A stretch of 34,980 nucleotides of DNA from Nitrosomonas sp. (GTDB lineage: Bacteria > Pseudomonadota > Gammaproteobacteria > Burkholderiales > Nitrosomonadaceae), in assembly GCA_021774265.1 (NCBI GenBank), contig JAJFJG010000115.1, positions 1 through 34,980 of the forward strand. Direction: 5' to 3'. The stretch's first letter is position 1. Each line of letters begins with the position of its first letter. Below, piece after piece: positions 34,009 through 34,980 of the stretch. The position numbers and the translations under genes were made by a program. The notes below the pieces were generated by a model that was not told the DNA's origin, made no database searches, and saw only the letters and a program-made list of their open reading frames with translations.

Positions 34009-34767
34009 TTAAATCTTCTGTGGTATAAGAATGGTCGTGAAATCGATTCCCGTGTTGCCAGTTCTTTCCTGAAAAGCATTGATCGTAATCTGATAAATTT
34101 CTAGTTCTTTCGTATTATTAACTGGCACCAACCACTGAGCAGTAAATTGGCTAGGCGCATCCATAGGCGCCTTTTTATCAAAAGCCAACTGAATTGTTTC
34201 TTCGTAGATATCACCGCCCACTTTTTCTATTTTTGCGACAACTTCAAACTCTTTAGGGTCCCAAGCCGTGCTTTCGCCAATTGGGCAGCCACACATCATC
34301 GTTACATTCGCTCTGATATCAACGTAAGTTGGCGCACATTTTGGCATAAAATGTGCGGGTGGATTTAAAGCCTGCACCGCCAGCCCATGAATTTCAAGGA
34401 ATAAGCCACCACCCTCCTTACCACCCGTGATATCTTTTCCAGGATAGACCCATTGGCAGGCTGTCGCAGTATTCGCCGCCTGTGGTGCGGCCAATGGGCC
34501 ATAAGCACTGATCTTTAATAACCTTGGCTTGTCCAAATCAAGCACAGCGGTATATACCGACGCGCCATCTACAGGCCAAACATTACTCCGATTAATGCAA
34601 ACATCCATCAACTGACTTTCACCCGAATCGCCACGGGTATTCCCCTCAGCCAAAAACTCGCCCGTTCTTGCATCGGTGATAGTCACCAATGCGCCGCCAA
34701 TATCATCACCCAGAAACTTGCCACCGACAGCCATCACCCGCACATCAATCTTTGTTGGTATACCCAT
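34009..34767 (-). CDS. Unrecognised 252-aa protein beside a TIR gene
   Basis: I do not recognise this protein. It has no signal peptide or membrane segment and a beta-rich look: an N-terminal part (KIDVRVMAVGGKFLGDDIGG, ALVTITDARTGEFLAEG) and a C-terminal part with MMCGCPIGES, FEVVAKIEKVGGDIYEE and ELEIYQITINAF, consistent with one or two beta-sandwich domains. Five cysteines are present, including CGC near the middle. The track starts at GTG 34821 without a good ribosome-binding site; ATG 34767 has AGGG six bases upstream (aagggactttcATG) and is preferred. It is divergent from a truncated TIR-domain gene, with 146 bp between starts. A conflict-related or toxin-partner role is possible but is only inference. 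Confidence 0.6.
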   Translation of the reverse strand: MGIPTKIDVRVMAVGGKFLGDDIGGALVTITDARTGEFLAEGNTRGDSGESQLMDVCINRSNVWPVDGASVYTAVLDLDKPRLLKISAYGPLAAPQAANTATACQWVYPGKDITGGKEGGGLFLEIHGLAVQALNPPAHFMPKCAPTYVDIRANVTMMCGCPIGESTAWDPKEFEVVAKIEKVGGDIYEETIQLAFDKKAPMDAPSQFTAQWLVPVNNTKELEIYQITINAFQERTGNTGIDFTTILIPQKI

Positions 34768-34913
34768 GAAAGTCCCTTCATATTTAGGAGTTAACAGCAT
34801 TATTCTATCAACTATTTTCACCTCTAGAATTCTAATTCCCTTTCAGCATTCATTTCATATCTTCATACAGATAAAGATATAATCCAAGCATAAACAACAC
34901 ATAACACAACAAT

Positions 34914-34980
34914 ATGTCGCCACCTGCAACGACACCAAACAGACAAATCTTTATCAGCTACAGCCGCACAGATCGTGATG
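34914..34980 (+). CDS. TIR-domain protein, N-terminal fragment cut by window edge
   Basis: Only 22 codons are visible. After a short polar leader (MSPPATTPNRQ) comes IFISYSRTDRD, the box 1 strand of bacterial TIR domains (TIR_2 type, xFISYSxxD). Bacterial TIR domains are often NAD-hydrolysing effectors of antiphage or conflict systems, commonly fused to WD40, TPR or other modules; neither the catalytic Glu nor any partner domain is visible here. TATAAT at 34878-34883 is a plausible -10; no good Shine-Dalgarno is seen. Too short for the ORF track. Confidence 0.72.
   Translation, partial: MSPPATTPNRQIFISYSRTDRD

Noticed and set aside
1-34980. tRNA, rRNA, CRISPR arrays and prophage genes
   Set aside because: No tRNA T-loop signature in a cloverleaf context, no regularly spaced repeats and no phage structural or integrase gene were seen.

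Overview
This window looks like a chromosomal segment of an AT-rich proteobacterium, most likely a betaproteobacterium of the Nitrosomonadales type. That placement is an inference from gene order and protein style: apaG divergent from rpe-gph-trpE, thiD-thiE-hemL divergent from a rubredoxin gene, a UbiJ beginning with an INHVIQGESWA-type motif, cytochrome c4, and glrK-qseG-glrR. No rRNA, tRNA, CRISPR array or phage module was recognised. Almost all of the window is housekeeping; accessory material is limited to degenerate IS remnants and the right-hand edge.

Left part (1-6437). Decayed IS110-type and IS3-type transposase fragments abut the 3' end of a Lon-like ATP-dependent protease gene. A leftward run then reads queD, tatD, an exported ankyrin-repeat protein, a short-chain dehydrogenase and the Lon-like protease. 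A radical SAM gene diverges from queD and ends in a terminator.

Middle-left (6791-16576). An alginate-export-type outer-membrane porin is followed by a bidirectional terminator, a leftward alpha/beta hydrolase, and a leftward membrane protein plus YceI pair. Next come rightward ubiJ-ubiB (ubiquinone synthesis), a leftward APC permease, an 800-bp gap holding an unlisted IS5-type transposase remnant, and a rightward MFS transporter.

Middle-right (16606-27885). A leftward cluster encodes a SPOR-like membrane-anchored protein, Map, Rph and RdgB. Cytochrome c4 (with a good promoter and a terminator) converges on the leftward thiD-thiE-hemL operon. Rubredoxin-gloA runs rightward, apaG plus an RsmI-like methylase runs leftward, and rpe-gph-trpE runs rightward. 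trpE ends tail-to-tail with a CBS-domain gene, their stop codons sharing one CTAG.

Right part (27882-34980). This part holds the CBS gene, a 51-aa lipoprotein missing from the ORF track, and the glrK-qseG-glrR two-component operon (sigma54-activating regulator, lipoprotein, sensor kinase). Then come a small DUF5062-like protein, a DUF2959-type lipoprotein, a REP-like hairpin and an unrecognised 252-aa protein. Divergent from that last gene is the first 22 codons of a TIR-domain protein, cut by the window edge. This TIR gene and its unknown neighbour are the best candidate here for an undescribed system, but most of the locus lies outside the window. Several starts in the ORF track were revised from ribosome-binding sites or family N-termini (tatD, queD, radical SAM, MFS, trpE, CBS, DUF5062-like, 34009-34767).
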